Source: a virus. From it: 40,628 bases of DNA. The stretch lies in IMG/VR virus record IMGVR_UViG_3300032334_001072, positions 1-40,628 of that record, one strand, 5' to 3'. Each line of letters opens with the position of its first letter. Positions within the stretch are counted from its first letter, which is position 1. Positions 32,113-39,593 of this stretch are shown here, in pieces. The notes beneath the pieces are model-generated. The model was not told where the DNA came from and made no database searches. It worked only from the letters and a program-made list of their open reading frames with translations. The position numbers and the translations under genes were made by a program.

Positions 32113-32115
32113 GGC

Positions 32116-32403
32116 TCAATCTTCCTCAATTAGTTCTTCACCGTCCGCGTTCCATGCGGCGTCATGGGGGTGCCACAATGCCTCCCCGTTTTTTAGTCTA
32201 TCAATTAAAAATGAAATTTTGTTTGGATCACCGGGAGGATACGGGCAACGTTTTTTGGATTGGGGCATTTCGCCAAACCATTCCGGAATGAGATTCATGC
32301 AAAACCATTCATATTGCGCGGCCGTCAACGCCATGGCCACGGATAAGCGTTCCAAACGTTCGATCATAATTGAAATGGCAATCTTACTTGGCCGGGTTGT
32401 CAT
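32116..32403 (-). CDS. Hypothetical 95-residue protein
   Basis: ATG32403, with GGAG upstream, gives MTTRPSKIAISIMIERLERL onward; a longer frame to 32508 lies inside the RusA gene. The C-terminus is acidic (NADGEELIEED), with a middle region HPHDAAWN. No family is recognised. It sits between resolvase and methyltransferase genes, overlapping the former by 20 bases and nearly abutting the latter. Confidence 0.6.
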   Translation of the reverse strand: MTTRPSKIAISIMIERLERLSVAMALTAAQYEWFCMNLIPEWFGEMPQSKKRCPYPPGDPNKISFLIDRLKNGEALWHPHDAAWNADGEELIEED

Positions 32404-32827
32404 CGGCAATTCTCCGGATAACAACACGGAATTTGCATTTGTCACGGGGTTTTTCCGGTTCAAAATATCGGGCCGTGATTGCCCTAACAATGGTAACGTT
32501 GTCATCAACCAAAATATGCAAATAACGAATCAAATCAATTGTTGGTTTGATAACATTATCCAAATCTCGATTGGAACGCCAACCAACGCCGCCGGTCAAA
32601 TCCATGTTGATTTCAACAATGCCGTTGACGCGGCCCGGGGTTGAGCCAACCAACAATTTGCATTCCTGAATCCAAATTTTGTAACCGGTTGAACGATAAA
32701 CACGGCCGCGCCCAACGTCATTCATTCCGTTAGCGGAAATGGGAACCGGCAAATTCAAAGTCAATTGATCAACAACCCCAACCCCCGGGTCAAACGATTC
32801 ATCAAATTTGAGCGGAAAAAACGCCAT
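32384..32827 (-). CDS. RusA-type Holliday junction resolvase
   Basis: The 147-residue protein has the RusA signature NRDLDNVIKPTIDLIRYLHI followed by LVDDN: Asp88, Asp90 and Asp108/109 are the expected metal-binding acids and Lys94 fits the catalytic Lys. An N-terminal beta segment and VVIRRIADDN end agree with length and fold. RusA enzymes cut branched DNA, removing recombination and replication junctions before packaging. It belongs to the replication-recombination operon with the primase-helicase and Sak4-like genes. Confidence 0.85.
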   Translation of the reverse strand: MAFFPLKFDESFDPGVGVVDQLTLNLPVPISANGMNDVGRGRVYRSTGYKIWIQECKLLVGSTPGRVNGIVEINMDLTGGVGWRSNRDLDNVIKPTIDLIRYLHILVDDNVTIVRAITARYFEPEKPRDKCKFRVVIRRIADDNPAK

Positions 32828-32835
32828 GGTTGAAC

Positions 32836-33318
32836 CTATTCTGTTATTGCTTCGGGTTCGGTCAAATTTCGCAAATTGCGATAAAAAACAACGGCGTCTC
32901 CGTCCGGAAAATGGCCGGCGTCAATTTCGGCGGCCCGCCAACCTTGACGCCTCAACCAGATTTGACCGGGCAACCAACGTTCCGGAACGTTGGCAACGTA
33001 ATGATGACCGGGCGAAATTATGTAATCGTGCAAATATTTTCCGATTCCAAGGCCGCGATATGGCGGGAGAACAACCATACGAAAAACATAAACGCGGGAT
33101 TTCCTAACGTTACAAACGCAATAGGCAACCAATTTGGTTGTTTTCTCATCATACAAAAACAGGCTGAACCAACGGGTTTGTTGGTTCAGCCGGCGTAGGT
33201 CAACAATTGTAAGGGCAGCCTCCCCGTACAAATGCCGTTCCGATTCGTCGAAATCATCGCATGACGATTCATGCAACGCCGCCAAGGCAATCAAATCCGT
33301 TGGCGGAACGTCGGTCAT
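32836..33318 (-). CDS. GNAT-family acetyltransferase
   Basis: The 160-residue protein has the acetyl-CoA-binding signature: strand VYVFRMVVLP, then YRGLGIGKYLHDYI (RGLGIGK at 88-94). Earlier strands (WFSLFLYDEKTTKLVAYCVC) and a later NVPERWLPGQ segment complete the fold. It overlaps the primase-helicase stop by four bases. The substrate is unknown; in phages GNATs may modify proteins, antibiotics or DNA-modification intermediates. Confidence 0.8.
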   Translation of the reverse strand: MTDVPPTDLIALAALHESSCDDFDESERHLYGEAALTIVDLRRLNQQTRWFSLFLYDEKTTKLVAYCVCNVRKSRVYVFRMVVLPPYRGLGIGKYLHDYIISPGHHYVANVPERWLPGQIWLRRQGWRAAEIDAGHFPDGDAVVFYRNLRNLTEPEAITE

Positions 33319-35450
33319 TCAATCGCCTCGCATTCCCGGGATTCGTCAATGTCCGAAATTAGGCTCCACCATTTCTTGCCGTCAATTTCCGATTCCTCAA
33401 CCGGGGCCGCGCGCATGGCCCGATATACGCGGTCAATTGAAATGCCGGCGGCCCCGGCGTCATCAATCACCGTTTTAACCCGCCGGTTGCCCAATGCCAA
33501 ACATTCTATCAACCATGCCGTATCCTCGGCCAATTTTGACGGACGGCCACGGGGCCGGGCCGGTTGGCGGCCGGGTTCGTCATTGCCGGCCATGGCGGCG
33601 GATAGCGGCGGGTTGTTATCATATTCGTTTTTGTCGCCCATTGTTATTCCCAACGGATTGGGTTTTTTGGCGTTGGTTTTATCAACCCACAAACGCCGCC
33701 GGTTCGGTTCGCCTTCCGGATTGGGTTGTTCCAATTTGATGACCTGACGGCATGCGCCAACAATCCGCCGGCCTAACGCCTCCCCGGATTTGCTCAAATG
33801 CGTTACCAACACAATCGCGCAATTGGTACGCGTTGCGATTTCGGCAAGCGGTTTGAAAAATTGTTTGGCCTCCTCGGGCCGTGTTGTGTTTCGATCCGTG
33901 GCCGAACCGCATGTATCAACAAAAACCAAACCCGGTTGAACCCGCCTCAATCGGCGTTCAAATTCCGCCAAGTCTTCCACGGTATCCAAATTGGTTCCGG
34001 CATATGGATTGGAACGCCGGCCGTTCAAAACCAATGCCTCCGGCGGAAATTCCATTTCGTTAGGCAATGACGTTAATTCCGACCATTGGGAATCGGCGGC
34101 AATCCAAACGGCCACGGTTCCGGCCGGGAACGTTGGCGGGGTTCCATCGGGCCAAGGCAATCCCAAATGAATCCGCCTCAACAAATCGGCACAAAACCGG
34201 GTTTTTCCTATGCCCGGATCGGACGCAATTGCCGTTATTGTTCCGCGCTGAATCCAACCCGGCCATGCCCATTGAACCGTAGCCTGAACCCTCAATAGGT
34301 CAACCGCTGTGGCGTCCGGGTCATCCGCTTCGGTTTCCGGGGCAGCCACGGCGTCCGGGCCCGTGTATTGCGTGCGGGCCGGCAATTGGACCGTCCGGCC
34401 GGTTGACGGCCTTGGCGGGCCATTTTGAGCCAACAAATGGCCACGGTTCGGGCCGGCGTTGCGGGCCGCGTCACGGAATTTGTGGGCTAATTCGTTGTCA
34501 TTCCATGGCGGTTGGCAACGCGCGTTCCATGGGGCAATAGCGGCGGCCGCCTCATCAGCGGACAAACCAAACCCGTCAACCAAAATCATGGCAACATGGT
34601 AACAATGGGAATGCCCGCCGGAACCGGAAACGGCCGGCGGAACGTTCGACAAATATGCCGCCGCCCGTTTGACCGAATCAGGCTGCCCCCGTTGGGACTC
34701 AATCGCGGCCAATGCCAAATCTTGGGTTGCCCATGCGGCCAACAACCGCCGGATAGCTGCCGGCGTATTGTTGTTGCGGGCCGCGTCAATGGCGGCCCGT
34801 TCCGGCGCGGCGGTAACAAATGCTACCCTGTGGGGCCGTTCGGCCGTCTCAATTCCCTTGCGTGCCGTTGTTCCGTACAATTTCCAAATCCGGCTGGCGT
34901 TGTAGGTTTTGGTATCAACCCGGGCCCCGGCGGACGAACAGCGTTGGTCCAATCCGGCCAACAACGCCTTGATTTCATTGGTTGCAATTTCATCATTGGC
35001 CCGGGCGATTGGATAACTCAAATGCCAACCATTGCCCGAACACGCAACAATCGGGCCCCTGAACCCGGCCGATTCCATCGCGGATTGAACGTTGCATAAA
35101 ACCCGCCATGCCTCGCGGCGTTCGTCATCGGTTGCGGACGTGTCGCGGGGCCGAACCGGGTCAACGTCAATCAAAATCCAACGGCGTTCGGCAATGTCAA
35201 CATCGGCCGTTGTTTGCCCGGCCGGCTTGATTTCGTTGGTTGCCGGCCGATTGATCGGGTTGGGAACAAAATAGACTCCCCGGAACCCGCGCATTTCGGC
35301 GGCCGCGCGCGCCATGCCTTCCAAATGGTTGGCGTCAAACGTCCCCGATAGAATTTGGCCGGTTGGCCCGAACGCGCGCAATTCTGTTATGGCGTCATCG
35401 GAAACAAACAATTTCAAATATGCCGCGATTCGTTTCGTATCGTCTGTCAT
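33315..35450 (-). CDS. Primase-polymerase fused to RecA-like helicase
   Basis: The 711-residue protein has an N-terminal archaeo-eukaryotic-type primase region: a WILIDVDP acid motif (D95, D97), ACSGNGWHLS (about 136-144) and SRIWKLYGT. Then comes a PriCT-like helical part (about 260-335, WNARCQPPWNDNELAHKFRD). A C-terminal RepA/DnaB-like ATPase (about 400-600) follows, with ASDPGIGKT Walker A (410-417), LVFVDTC Walker B and IVLVTHLSKS, and last a helix-turn-helix tail. It probably makes primers and unwinds the fork. No replicative polymerase is visible in the window. Confidence 0.85.
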   Translation of the reverse strand: MTDDTKRIAAYLKLFVSDDAITELRAFGPTGQILSGTFDANHLEGMARAAAEMRGFRGVYFVPNPINRPATNEIKPAGQTTADVDIAERRWILIDVDPVRPRDTSATDDERREAWRVLCNVQSAMESAGFRGPIVACSGNGWHLSYPIARANDEIATNEIKALLAGLDQRCSSAGARVDTKTYNASRIWKLYGTTARKGIETAERPHRVAFVTAAPERAAIDAARNNNTPAAIRRLLAAWATQDLALAAIESQRGQPDSVKRAAAYLSNVPPAVSGSGGHSHCYHVAMILVDGFGLSADEAAAAIAPWNARCQPPWNDNELAHKFRDAARNAGPNRGHLLAQNGPPRPSTGRTVQLPARTQYTGPDAVAAPETEADDPDATAVDLLRVQATVQWAWPGWIQRGTITAIASDPGIGKTRFCADLLRRIHLGLPWPDGTPPTFPAGTVAVWIAADSQWSELTSLPNEMEFPPEALVLNGRRSNPYAGTNLDTVEDLAEFERRLRRVQPGLVFVDTCGSATDRNTTRPEEAKQFFKPLAEIATRTNCAIVLVTHLSKSGEALGRRIVGACRQVIKLEQPNPEGEPNRRRLWVDKTNAKKPNPLGITMGDKNEYDNNPPLSAAMAGNDEPGRQPARPRGRPSKLAEDTAWLIECLALGNRRVKTVIDDAGAAGISIDRVYRAMRAAPVEESEIDGKKWWSLISDIDESRECEAIE

Positions 35451-35950
35451 TGTTCCAAATCCTTGGTTACCAAATTGATTGAACGCCTCAAAAACCGTTT
35501 CATTTTGGCCATTGCCCGAAGAAATTTCTGGCTAACGGCCTGTCGGGAAATTTGCAATTCGTTGGCACAATCCGTGATTGATTTGCCTTCCATCATTTTT
35601 TCCATGATTTCCCTATCGGCGGGAATTAAACAAACCATGGCGGTTTGAACGTCAACCACGGCGTCGATAATTGAAACAACATCAAAATCATCAGGAACAA
35701 ATTCCATGTTCGGGGCAACCGTTTTGGGCCGGTTGTACTGAACCCTCATTTTGTCGTGACGCAATTGCCGAACCACGGCGTTAACCCATGTTGAGAACGT
35801 TCCGCGTTCCGGGTCAAAAATGTTCAACCGTTTCCAAACATGCAAAAACGCCGTCTGGAACCAATCATCATGCTCCCCATACGGGAACCGATTTGCCGCG
35901 TCTCCGATGATTTTGGCAATATCGGAATCATTCAGGTTGGCTGGTTTCAT
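35447..35950 (-). CDS. Small sigma-70-family factor
   Basis: The 167-residue protein has region 2 (HDDWFQTAFLHVWKRLNIFD, then ERGTFSTWVNAVVRQLRHDK) and region 4 (ITDCANELQISRQAVSQKFL), linked by a short spacer, as in extracytoplasmic-function-type sigma factors. It may direct host RNA polymerase to phage late promoters. ATG35950 was chosen because the longer frame to 36070 lies inside the csrA gene and is Arg-rich nonsense. The start overlaps csrA by 23 bases and the stop overlaps the primase gene by four. No anti-sigma gene is seen. Confidence 0.82.
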   Translation of the reverse strand: MKPANLNDSDIAKIIGDAANRFPYGEHDDWFQTAFLHVWKRLNIFDPERGTFSTWVNAVVRQLRHDKMRVQYNRPKTVAPNMEFVPDDFDVVSIIDAVVDVQTAMVCLIPADREIMEKMMEGKSITDCANELQISRQAVSQKFLRAMAKMKRFLRRSINLVTKDLEQ

Positions 35951-36188
35951 TTTTGGATTCCGCCAATTGTTGTTCGGCCAACGCGACGAACGCAGCAATT
36001 GTTGCCGCCTCCCGTTTGGCCATGACGGAACGGCGGGCAACCCGCAACGCCGTTGGGCCGTCAATGCCAACCTTGACGGAACCTGATTTGTTATTGAATT
36101 TCATTATCCGTACAACAAAATGAACCCCGCCAATTTCAAATAACAAATCGTCATCCCGATTTTCTGGACGAACCGCAACAATCAACAT
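35928..36188 (-). CDS. csrA: CsrA-like translational regulator
   Basis: The 86-residue product starts MLIVAVRPENRDDDLLFEIG and has the CsrA pattern: a first strand MLI, a central beta strand HFVVRIMKF, then VKVGIDGPTALRVARRSV with the conserved Gly-Ile, Pro and a late Arg matching the RNA-contact region. The helical tail is longer than in E. coli CsrA. CsrA binds GGA motifs in leaders to control translation. Its own start region has AAGGAG and CAGGA flanking the start (two GGA motifs), a typical autoregulation layout. Upstream lie structured RNA and a tRNA-like element. Confidence 0.68.
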   Translation of the reverse strand: MLIVAVRPENRDDDLLFEIGGVHFVVRIMKFNNKSGSVKVGIDGPTALRVARRSVMAKREAATIAAFVALAEQQLAESKNETSQPE

Positions 36189-36219
36189 TCCTGAACTCCT
36201 TGGAATTACAAAATGAAAT

Positions 36220-36296
36220 CGGCCATGGATGACAGTTCAATGGCGGCATGCCCAATGAAATGATTGTTGGAAACAATCCAACAACCGCCATGGCCG
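36220..36296 (-). promoter_or_regulatory. Structured csrA leader with alternative helices
   Basis: The leader between the tRNA-like element and csrA holds an 8-bp hairpin (36264-36271 with 36277-36284), a 7-bp helix (36240-36246 with 36285-36291) enclosing it, and a 9-bp helix (36220-36228 with 36288-36296). The last two share 36288-36291 and cannot form together. Such exclusive pairings are typical of leader switches. A GGA lies in the hairpin stem. Function is inferred only. Confidence 0.5.
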
Positions 36297-36300
36297 AATT

Positions 36301-36387
36301 GCAGGGCCCGGGAATTGAACCCGGGAAACATGCGGGCAACCGTGCCCCGATAACCCGCATGAATACCATTCCCCGCGTTAGCCCGGC
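36301..36387 (-). tRNA. tRNA-like element, atypical anticodon arm
   Basis: On the minus strand the 3' part is a textbook T arm: five pairs (36324-36320 with 36312-36308) around a TTCAATT loop, followed by GCCCTGC and an A. A 5' partner GCCGGGC (36386-36380) pairs with one mismatch, and TA follows it. The anticodon region instead forms an 8-bp stem (CATGCGGG/CCCGCATG, about 36361-36354 with 36336-36329) and a 17-base loop rather than seven. It may be a degraded or intron-bearing tRNA or a tRNA mimic. Anticodon not assigned. The rest of the 273-base gap, 36388-36462, shows no gene. Confidence 0.35.
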
Positions 36388-36462
36388 CGGCATGGTTGTT
36401 GCCGGGCCCCGTGCGGATCTCAACCGTCATGACTCAACCGGCCCATGCCCCCACGGAACGGA

Positions 36463-36933
36463 TCAAAACGGCAACGGTTCGGACGGCATGGCCGCCGGTT
36501 CGGTACGCGTTTTAATCCGTATGTTGTGATATGTTTTGAGACCAACAACCCGGGAAATCTTGGTTGCGGCAAAATGAATTCCGCTCAACCCGGGCAAACA
36601 TTCCGGCAACATTTTTGAAAATGGTTTGCCGGCGGAAGCTTTCCAATCATTGGTTGGAATCCCCAAAACTAACAAATCCGCGCCAAGCATGTTGCAAGCC
36701 TCGGCGTTCCGAAAAAACGTTGCCGCCTCAATACGGTTGCCAACGTATGATTCGCCCGCATGGATTTTGTAAATCCAACGCAAAATCGCTTCGCCGGTTT
36801 TTGGCGTTGTTACCAATTCCGCGCTGATGATTTCCATTGTGTATTCACCGTCCGCCAACGCGTCAATATTTGGCGTTCGGCCCGGGGCCATTGGCTGGAA
36901 CGTATCGTCAAATTGGCTCAATCCATTGGACAT
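36463..36933 (-). CDS. DUF669-like recombination-associated protein
   Basis: The 156-residue protein starts MSNGLSQFDDTFQPMAPGRT and contains DGEYTMEIISAELVTTPKTG, RWIYKIHAGESYVGNRIEAA and a late PECLPGLSGIHFAATKISRV. This layout and the place next to a RecA-like ATPase fit phage DUF669 proteins, which are often linked with recombination or ssDNA binding. AGGGAG lies upstream of ATG36933. It probably assists the Sak4-like ATPase. Confidence 0.68.
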   Translation of the reverse strand: MSNGLSQFDDTFQPMAPGRTPNIDALADGEYTMEIISAELVTTPKTGEAILRWIYKIHAGESYVGNRIEAATFFRNAEACNMLGADLLVLGIPTNDWKASAGKPFSKMLPECLPGLSGIHFAATKISRVVGLKTYHNIRIKTRTEPAAMPSEPLPF

Positions 36934-36992
36934 AACAAAAACTCCCTAGAAAAAAACAAAATTGAAATTGGAACCGTTGAACCGTTGAATTG

Positions 36993-37970
36993 TTATTTGG
37001 CCGCCATGGTTGCCATGGTTGCCAATTCATCAATCAACAACGCCGCCTGTTGTTTCGTCAATTCTTGCGATTGTTTGACGTTGAACCGGGTTTTTACCGA
37101 TTCATAGAATTCGGCCCCAACGCCGGCGGCCGAACCTAGGCTGCGGATTTCAGCCAATTGTTTGCCGGTTGCCAACGCTGGTTTCCGCGTTGCCTCAACC
37201 GGGGCCGGTTCGACGGCCGGGGCCGCCTCAATCAATTTGGGCAACCCAATCATTGGCTCGGGCTGAACGGACGGTTTGCCTTCCAACCATGCCGCCATGA
37301 TTGCCCCAAACGCTTGGTTGGGTTTTGAAACAACCGAATCCGCCAATAACGGAATTCGCGATTTTGTTACGATTAGCCTGTGTTCAAGGTCAATATCGCC
37401 AACAACATCGAATTCGTATTCCAGCCCGTCTCGTTGGATTGGGGCCATGCCAATTTTGCGCGGAACATTGCGGCCCGTGCGCGGATCGGGCTCCACAATG
37501 TATTCGGTTTTGGAGCGCATGGTTGCAATAACATGACAAGGGGAGGAAACAATCGCCTCAACCATGGCGTTATGGGCCGGCGTAACCTCCCGCCATGCCC
37601 CAAATGAATTGGCCGATTTGGAACGGGCAACGGCCGCGTCAACCATTTCCAACGCGCCGCCACGGCCACTCCAAGCATGGGTTAGGCTGTCAATAATTAT
37701 GATATCATAACCGGCGTTTTCGGCGGCCTTCATGGCGTCAACGTAATTAGCCGGGCTGAATGACGCCATTTCCAACACGTCAAAATTAAACAAATCGGCA
37801 TATTTCGACGCGGAACCGCGCTCCGTGTCAATCACGGCAATTCGTCCGTTGGGATTCAATCCCCGGGCAATGGCCATGGCCGAATATGTTTTTCCTGAAC
37901 CGGACGGCCCAATTAACGCCAACCGTAATCTGGCGCGTGATTTCACGGCCTTTTTGAATTCTAATGTCAT
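36993..37970 (-). CDS. Sak4-like RecA-family ATPase
   Basis: The 325-residue protein has Walker A GPSGSGKT (21-28), AVIDTERGS, and Walker B IIIIDSLTH (about 90-98). It resembles AAA_24/Sak4 phage ATPases, single-strand annealing or recombination proteins with a RecA core. The C-terminal third (Pro/Glu-rich linker, then ATGKQLAEIRSLGSAAGVG) is an added helical module. ATG37970 has GAGGG eight bases upstream. Paired with the DUF669 gene. Confidence 0.82.
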   Translation of the reverse strand: MTLEFKKAVKSRARLRLALIGPSGSGKTYSAMAIARGLNPNGRIAVIDTERGSASKYADLFNFDVLEMASFSPANYVDAMKAAENAGYDIIIIDSLTHAWSGRGGALEMVDAAVARSKSANSFGAWREVTPAHNAMVEAIVSSPCHVIATMRSKTEYIVEPDPRTGRNVPRKIGMAPIQRDGLEYEFDVVGDIDLEHRLIVTKSRIPLLADSVVSKPNQAFGAIMAAWLEGKPSVQPEPMIGLPKLIEAAPAVEPAPVEATRKPALATGKQLAEIRSLGSAAGVGAEFYESVKTRFNVKQSQELTKQQAALLIDELATMATMAAK

Positions 37971-38082
37971 GACACAAACCCTCAATCAATCAACCTGAAC
38001 AGCGGGCAAAATTACCCGCAACAACCATTCCGGGAATGATCCGGCAACGCAATAACGTTGTTGCCAACATGGTTGGATTTTG

Positions 38083-38304
38083 TTATTTCATGCCTCGGCA
38101 ACATTCATGGCAAATGGGCCGCCCGGTTGCCGTGTCAAAACCCGTCCATTTCAAAATTGTTTTTGCGTAATGGCGGCGTTTTGAAATCTTCTCAAATTCG
38201 GATTCCTGCGCCATTGCCCGTTTGCATTTGGAACAATCCAACAACCGCATTGTTGCGGGGCACTCAATCCGGCGGCCGGCCCAGTCAATCGTATGGATTA
38301 GCAT
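38083..38304 (-). CDS. Small zinc-ribbon-like protein
   Basis: The 73-residue product starts MLIHTIDWAGRRIECPATMR and has Cys pairs C-S-K-C (in DCSKCKRAM) and CHECC (in RPICHECCRGMK), probably binding zinc. It is basic in the middle. ATG38304 follows the previous stop by one base with GGAGG upstream. The 112 bases between this gene and the ATPase gene hold only weak hairpins. Function unknown. Confidence 0.62.
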   Translation of the reverse strand: MLIHTIDWAGRRIECPATMRLLDCSKCKRAMAQESEFEKISKRRHYAKTILKWTGFDTATGRPICHECCRGMK

Positions 38305-38305
38305 T

Positions 38306-38509
38306 TCAACCCCGCCTCCACCAAACCACAATGGGTTTGGCCGTTTCCCAAGTCAGACGAACCCAACCCGTATTTTTATGGTCCTGAATGTAAATTTCAA
38401 CCATGCCGTCACGGATTTGCAAATCCATAATTGACAGGCTGTTCACAACAAATTCATCACGTTTGCGGCCCCTGACGGGACGAAGCGTAAAATATGAATT
38501 ATCGGTCAT
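38306..38509 (-). CDS. Hypothetical 67-residue protein
   Basis: The product starts MTDNSYFTLRPVRGRKRDEF and is rich in Arg, Trp and Val strands (MVEIYIQDHKNTGWVRLTWE) with a basic end. Its ATG overlaps the lipoprotein stop by four bases, the standard coupling here, and AGG lies upstream. The composition is that of a small beta-rich nucleic-acid or protein binder. No family. Confidence 0.6.
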   Translation of the reverse strand: MTDNSYFTLRPVRGRKRDEFVVNSLSIMDLQIRDGMVEIYIQDHKNTGWVRLTWETAKPIVVWWRRG

Positions 38510-38625
38510 TTTGTCACCTGAACAGATACGTTATACGGGCCGTCAACAAATGACACGGTTATTGCCGTCTGCGCGTGTTGGCAACCGGCGGCCAACAACA
38601 TCAAACCAACAATCAATCTTCGCAT
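38506..38625 (-). CDS. 39-residue lipoprotein
   Basis: GAGGAG lies seven bases before ATG38625. The product starts MRRLIVGLMLLAAGC, a complete lipoprotein signal with Cys15 in LAAGC, so it should be lipidated and anchored on the membrane. The mature part (QHAQTAITVSFVDGPYNVSV) is short and beta-like. It overlaps its two neighbours. Small phage lipoproteins can be outer-membrane spanins (Rz1-like) or superinfection-exclusion proteins; no inner-membrane spanin partner is visible here. Confidence 0.65.
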   Translation of the reverse strand: MRRLIVGLMLLAAGCQHAQTAITVSFVDGPYNVSVQVTK

Positions 38626-39056
38626 GGTTTGCGCTCCTCAAATTGAGCCCGTTCAACCAAATTGGCGGATTCGTCCAAACCCATTTTTCCGCCGGCCAAG
38701 GCAACGGAAATTCGCAACGCGGAACCGTCAATTTCAATATCGGCCTGCAATTTGCAAACCCACACAATCAACGCCTCAAAATCGGATTGCCGGCCTTGCG
38801 CCCAACGGGCCGTTCTTTCAAGGCAACCCCAACACGCGCGGCAATATGGTTGGCCGGCACAATGTTTGGCGTTCCCAAAAATGGAATTTTTCCGATGGAA
38901 CACAAATTCGTGTTCCGTCTTGGCCGTTACCCAATCGGCCAACGCCGGCTCAACCTTGGCGTATGCCGCCTGCAATGGGCCGGTTCGGCTGTCGCGTTCC
39001 AATTCCTCAACCGTTGCGGCCACGGCGGCCGCGTCAACATCAATTGGGTTTTTCAC
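38613..39056 (-). CDS. Hypothetical 147-residue protein with Cys motif
   Basis: The product starts MKNPIDVDAAAVAATVEELE, has a helical first part, then a Cys-rich segment (HCAGQPYCRACWGCLERTAR) that may bind zinc, and a C-terminal beta/helix region. The start overlaps the upstream stop by four bases, and the end overlaps the lipoprotein gene. Not recognised. Confidence 0.62.
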   Translation of the reverse strand: MKNPIDVDAAAVAATVEELERDSRTGPLQAAYAKVEPALADWVTAKTEHEFVFHRKNSIFGNAKHCAGQPYCRACWGCLERTARWAQGRQSDFEALIVWVCKLQADIEIDGSALRISVALAGGKMGLDESANLVERAQFEERKPCED

Positions 39057-39526
39057 TTGCTGCCCCCCTGAACCATTGATGAATCCATTGCCCGGCCGAT
39101 TCCGTCAACAACGCCGGCCGCCGTAATCACGGCCCCTAATTCCCGGCAAATCCGGGCCAAGGCCGCGTCCAATCCCCGCAGGTTGGAATCTGGCCCCGCC
39201 AAATTCATTCCGTGTGCCACCGCCGAATCTAGGGCCGCAAATGCCCCATACAAATTGTCACGGTTGGCCCGCAACAAATCGGCCATGGCGTTTCCTCGGA
39301 TTTCGTCCGCCAACGCCAATGTTGCCCGGCACTCAATTTCGCGTAGCCAACCCCATGATTCAGAATGAAAAATGGTTTGTTCAAACAACATATCCCAATC
39401 GTCTTTTGTGACCGGTTCAAATTTCTTGAGAACCGTTGGCACAATATCGGAAAAATGTTCAATCCAATCGGCGGATTGGGTTGGATATTTTTTTGCCAAA
39501 TATAACAAAAATTGTGCGCGCGTCAT
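39053..39526 (-). CDS. Hypothetical 157-residue protein
   Basis: The product starts MTRAQFLLYLAKKYPTQSAD and is helical and acidic overall, with Trp-rich DDWDMLFEQTIFHSESWGWL and a Met/Ser-rich end. ATG39526 was preferred because GGGGG sits six bases upstream; the ATG at 39538 has a purine block only one base away. No family. It overlaps the next gene by four bases. A GC-rich hairpin lies in its leader. Confidence 0.65.
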   Translation of the reverse strand: MTRAQFLLYLAKKYPTQSADWIEHFSDIVPTVLKKFEPVTKDDWDMLFEQTIFHSESWGWLREIECRATLALADEIRGNAMADLLRANRDNLYGAFAALDSAVAHGMNLAGPDSNLRGLDAALARICRELGAVITAAGVVDGIGRAMDSSMVQGGSK

Positions 39527-39558
39527 GACAACCCCCATGCTCCGTTTTACTCAACCCC

Positions 39559-39582
39559 GGCCGGCGGCCCCAACCGCCGGCC
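39559..39582 (-). other. GC-rich leader hairpin
   Basis: GGCCGGCGG and CCGCCGGCC pair perfectly over 9 bp around TTGGGG (minus strand), starting 12 bases after the upstream stop (39596-39594). No U tract follows, so termination is unlikely. It occupies the same stop-to-Shine-Dalgarno slot as the hammerheads in neighbouring leaders, but the CUGAUGA and GAAA core is absent. Confidence 0.55.
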
Positions 39583-39593
39583 TCAACCCTGAA

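Noticed and set aside
36380-36410. Plus-strand GGCCGGCATGGT, like the start of an HDV ribozyme
   Set aside because: The nested double pseudoknot (P2, P3, P1.1 and P4) cannot be built from the following bases. GC-rich palindromes of this kind are common in this genome.
36206-36430. Minus-strand frames of 74-90 codons upstream of csrA
   Set aside because: They run through the tRNA-like T arm and the leader helices, have no Shine-Dalgarno and show no protein-like pattern.
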